NCBI GenBank assembly: GCA_900321775.1
Contig: ONXE01000080.1
Coordinates: forward strand, 1 to 8,367
Direction of reading: 5' to 3'
DNA length: 8,367 bases
Origin: an uncultured Bacteroidales bacterium
GTDB lineage: Bacteria > Bacteroidota > Bacteroidia > Bacteroidales > Paludibacteraceae
The position numbers and the translations under genes were made by a program. Below are positions 6,586 to 8,367 of the stretch, one piece after another (the stretch's first letter is position 1; the number at the start of each line of letters is the position of its first letter). Below the pieces are notes generated by a model. The model ran no database searches and had not been told where the DNA came from. It worked only from the letters and a program-made list of their open reading frames with translations.

Positions 6586-7836
6586 CTACTCGTCTTTGAC
6601 GAGGCGGAAGAGTTTGTCGCCGCGGTGGAGCACCTTATCTGTTTTTGCTGAGAAATATATGCCTTTGCTGACGATGTCCTGCGGGATGTCGTCTATTCGT
6701 ATGTCGTCGAACACGCCCTCGTATGCGCCGGTTGTCTCGCCTGTAACGAGGAACTCATCGCCTTTGTGAATCTCGGCGGCTTCGATAAGAAACTCTGCCA
6801 CACCTATTTGCTTGAAGTAGTTGGTCACCTTGCCTGCATACACTTTGGTGCGGGTAGCGCGGCTGCCGTATTCGTGGGTCCATTCGCCGAGCCGTTGTCC
6901 CAGATAGTAACCGTCCCACCAGCCGCGGTTGAAGACGCGCGCCAGACGCTCATCCCACGCGGCGATGCGCTCCTTTATCTCCGGTTTGTCGTATTCGCCC
7001 TGCTCATAGGCCTCGATGGCCTCTTTGTAACACTCCACTACTGTCTTGACGTACTCGGCTCCGCGTGCACGGCCTTCTATCTTGAACACCGTCACGCCCG
7101 CGTCCAGCATCTTGTTGAGGAAATGGATGGTTTTCAGGTCTTTGGGCGACATGATGTACTGGTTATCGATATCCAGTTGCATGCCCGTCTCCTTGTCCTG
7201 AACCGTATAGCCGCGGCGACATATCTGCACGCAGGCTCCGCGGTTGGCGCTGAGGTTGTAGTTCTGCAGGCTCAGGTAACACTTGCCGCTGACGGCCATA
7301 CACAACGCCCCATGACAGAACATCTCGATACGAATAGGCTCTCCGCGGCGTCCGCAGATATGTTGCTCAACCACGTCGCGGTGAATGGCGGCCACTTGCT
7401 GCATATTCAGTTCGCGCGCCAGGACAACCACGTCGGCAAACTGTGCGTAGAACCGGAGCGCCTCGGTGTTGGCGATATTCAGTTGCGTGGACAGATGCAC
7501 CTCCACGCCCACCTCATTGGCATACTGCATGACACTGATGTCGGAGGCGATAATAGCGGTCAGGCCGGCCTGTTTGGCGTGGTCCACAATCTCGCGCATG
7601 AGGGGCAGATCCTCGGGATACATCACCGTGTTGAGGGTAAGATAGGTCTTAACTCCTGCAGCCTGACAACGCTCGACGATAGTGTGCAGGTCGGCTGTAG
7701 TGAAGTTGGCAGACGAGCGGGCACGCATATTCAGGTGCTCTATGCCAAAATAGACACTATCCGCACCGGCCTCAATTGCCGCACTGAGGCTCTCCCAACT
7801 CCCTACCGGAGCCATTATTTCGTAACGCTTCAACAA
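6586..7836 (-). CDS. U32-family peptidase-like protein (TrhP/RlhA/UbiU superfamily)
   Basis: The product has 416 residues. The N-terminus YEIMAPVGSWESLSAAIEAGADSVYFG followed by LNMRA is the first part of the TIM barrel of the U32 family. The family signature spans EMFCHGALCMAVSGKCYLS (171-189) and NRGACVQICRRGY (198-210). It is followed by MSPKDL and FKIEGR, then a C-terminal small beta-barrel-like part (KVTNYFK..., LVTGETTG...). Members once called collagenases are now known to act in RNA or ubiquinone hydroxylation (TrhP, RlhA, UbiU/V), often with an Fe-S cluster. I cannot tell which substrate applies. Visible cysteines are 174, 179, 186, 202 and 206; the cysteine usual after SPKDL is K235. 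No ATG is available at the family N-terminus. TTG at 7836 or 7833 (giving MKRYEIMAPVGS) is the likely start, and ATG 7815 would cut the first strand. It lies 42 nt downstream of obg, probably in one operon. Confidence 0.9.
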   Translation of the reverse strand: MLKRYEIMAPVGSWESLSAAIEAGADSVYFGIEHLNMRARSSANFTTADLHTIVERCQAAGVKTYLTLNTVMYPEDLPLMREIVDHAKQAGLTAIIASDISVMQYANEVGVEVHLSTQLNIANTEALRFYAQFADVVVLARELNMQQVAAIHRDVVEQHICGRRGEPIRIEMFCHGALCMAVSGKCYLSLQNYNLSANRGACVQICRRGYTVQDKETGMQLDIDNQYIMSPKDLKTIHFLNKMLDAGVTVFKIEGRARGAEYVKTVVECYKEAIEAYEQGEYDKPEIKERIAAWDERLARVFNRGWWDGYYLGQRLGEWTHEYGSRATRTKVYAGKVTNYFKQIGVAEFLIEAAEIHKGDEFLVTGETTGAYEGVFDDIRIDDIPQDIVSKGIYFSAKTDKVLHRGDKLFRLVKDE

Positions 7837-7842
7837 AAAATA

Positions 7843-7877
7843 TTAATTGTTAATTGTTAATTATTAATTGTTAATTT
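7843..7877 (+). repeat. TTAATTG heptamer tandem array, five units
   Basis: Five consecutive 7-nt units in strict register: TTAATTG, TTAATTG, TTAATTA, TTAATTG, TTAATTT. Three are identical and two differ only at the last base. The array makes up nearly all of the 42 nt between the obg stop (7879-7881) and the TTG start of the U32 gene, so it is transcribed in the leader of the U32 message. On that strand the unit is CAATTAA. There is no room for spacers and no inverted symmetry typical of a terminator. Confidence 0.88.
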
Positions 7878-7878
7878 A

Positions 7879-8367
7879 TCACTGGTCCCAACCTATTCCT
7901 TTGTATTTGTCCAGATCCCACTCCTCGTCCACTTCGTTCATGTAGATGGTGTGCGGTTCGTCGTCCTCGGCTTCGGGCTCGTCGCGCTCGATATGTACCA
8001 CGTCGATAGGCGCATGCGAGATGTCAATCACCTGGTTGCACTCTTTGATCAGTTCCGCCCACAAAGCGTCCTTCAGTTCATCGAGACCCTGATGCGCCAC
8101 GGAGGAGAAGAAGCACACCTGCACCGTAGCCGTGTGGTTGCCCCACTCGTCCGTTGTCTCGGGTGCCTCGGGGTTGTCGATAGGATGCTCGGCAAAGTAT
8201 TTCCGGAGGTTCTCGATGGTCTCGGAGTCCACGGTGTCACATTTGGAAACGCCCAGCACACGCGCCTTGGAGAGCAGTTCGGGGTTATATTTACGCAGTT
8301 CGTTGAGCAGGATCTCGTACTCGCGCAGGATGGCCTCGGGCGTGCCGATTCCGCCTTCCAGGTCGTA
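7879..8367 (-). CDS. obg: GTPase Obg (CgtA), C-terminal part
   Basis: The frame is open to the window edge, giving 162 codons plus TGA (7879-7881). Obg is an essential GTPase linked to 50S ribosome maturation and stress control. The first visible residues include EYEILLNELRKYNPELLSKARVLGVSKCD, the typical Obg stretch ending in the G4 motif SKCD. The G5-like FFSSVAHQGLDELKDALW follows. Between G4 and G5 there is a longer, acidic loop than I recall in other Obg proteins (SETIENLRKYF...ETTDEWGNHTATV). The C-terminus is strongly acidic (ERDEPEAEDDEP) and ends EEWDLDKYKGIGWDQ, with no folded OCT domain, as expected for Bacteroidota. The Obg fold and G1-G3 motifs lie beyond the window. An internal Met near 8259 is not the start. 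The U32 gene follows on the same strand. Confidence 0.88.
   Translation of the reverse strand, partial: YDLEGGIGTPEAILREYEILLNELRKYNPELLSKARVLGVSKCDTVDSETIENLRKYFAEHPIDNPEAPETTDEWGNHTATVQVCFFSSVAHQGLDELKDALWAELIKECNQVIDISHAPIDVVHIERDEPEAEDDEPHTIYMNEVDEEWDLDKYKGIGWDQ

Noticed and set aside
6766..7860. A 364-codon open frame on the + strand opposite the U32 gene
   Set aside because: It mirrors a strongly supported conserved gene, has no family motif, and its end runs into the tandem repeat.
7843..7877. CRISPR-like array
   Set aside because: The units are 7 nt with no spacers and there are no cas genes; this is a simple tandem repeat.

Overview
The window looks like a chromosomal housekeeping stretch from a member of the order Bacteroidales (phylum Bacteroidota). 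Three things point there: a promoter of the Bacteroidales type (TTTG, 20 nt, then TACCTTTG) before a tRNA, no Shine-Dalgarno sequence before most starts, and the family flavour of the proteins (DUF2130 tail, CPA2 antiporter with a stress-protein-like tail, SufB, U32 peptidase, Obg with an acidic tail). Coding DNA is fairly GC-rich, while the gaps are strongly AT-rich. I cannot name a genus.

Left block, + strand: the last 60 codons of a DUF2130 protein, uvrA (UvrA, nucleotide excision repair) and a 662-residue cation:proton antiporter. The three are chained by 4-nt stop/start overlaps (GTGA, then ATGA), so they form one translationally coupled operon whose promoter lies outside the window.

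Middle, 4830-5119: an AT-rich gap with an 11-bp tandem duplication, two A/T hairpins, a good promoter, a tRNA-Cys(GCA) and an intrinsic terminator that ends only 20 nt before sufB. sufB stands alone here: no sufC, sufD or sufS follows within the window.

Right block, - strand: obg (C-terminal part, running off the window edge) followed by a U32-family peptidase-like protein, probably an RNA- or cofactor-hydroxylation enzyme. It converges on sufB with only 35 nt between the two stops.

The most unusual pattern is a set of short tandem repeats with a period of about 7 nt at three places: GTCAAAG x4 (plus an outlying fifth copy) inside the uvrA reading frame, a degenerate 7/8-nt array between sufB and the U32 gene, and TTAATTG x5 between obg and the U32 gene. 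The uvrA array is in frame only because the insert is 42 nt (6 x 7). Other points to check are a shortened UvrA insertion domain, the apparent loss of the usual transport aspartate in the antiporter, and the tRNA-Cys/terminator/sufB arrangement, which may link cysteine tRNA synthesis to Fe-S cluster assembly. There is no sign of a mobile element, CRISPR array or prophage.
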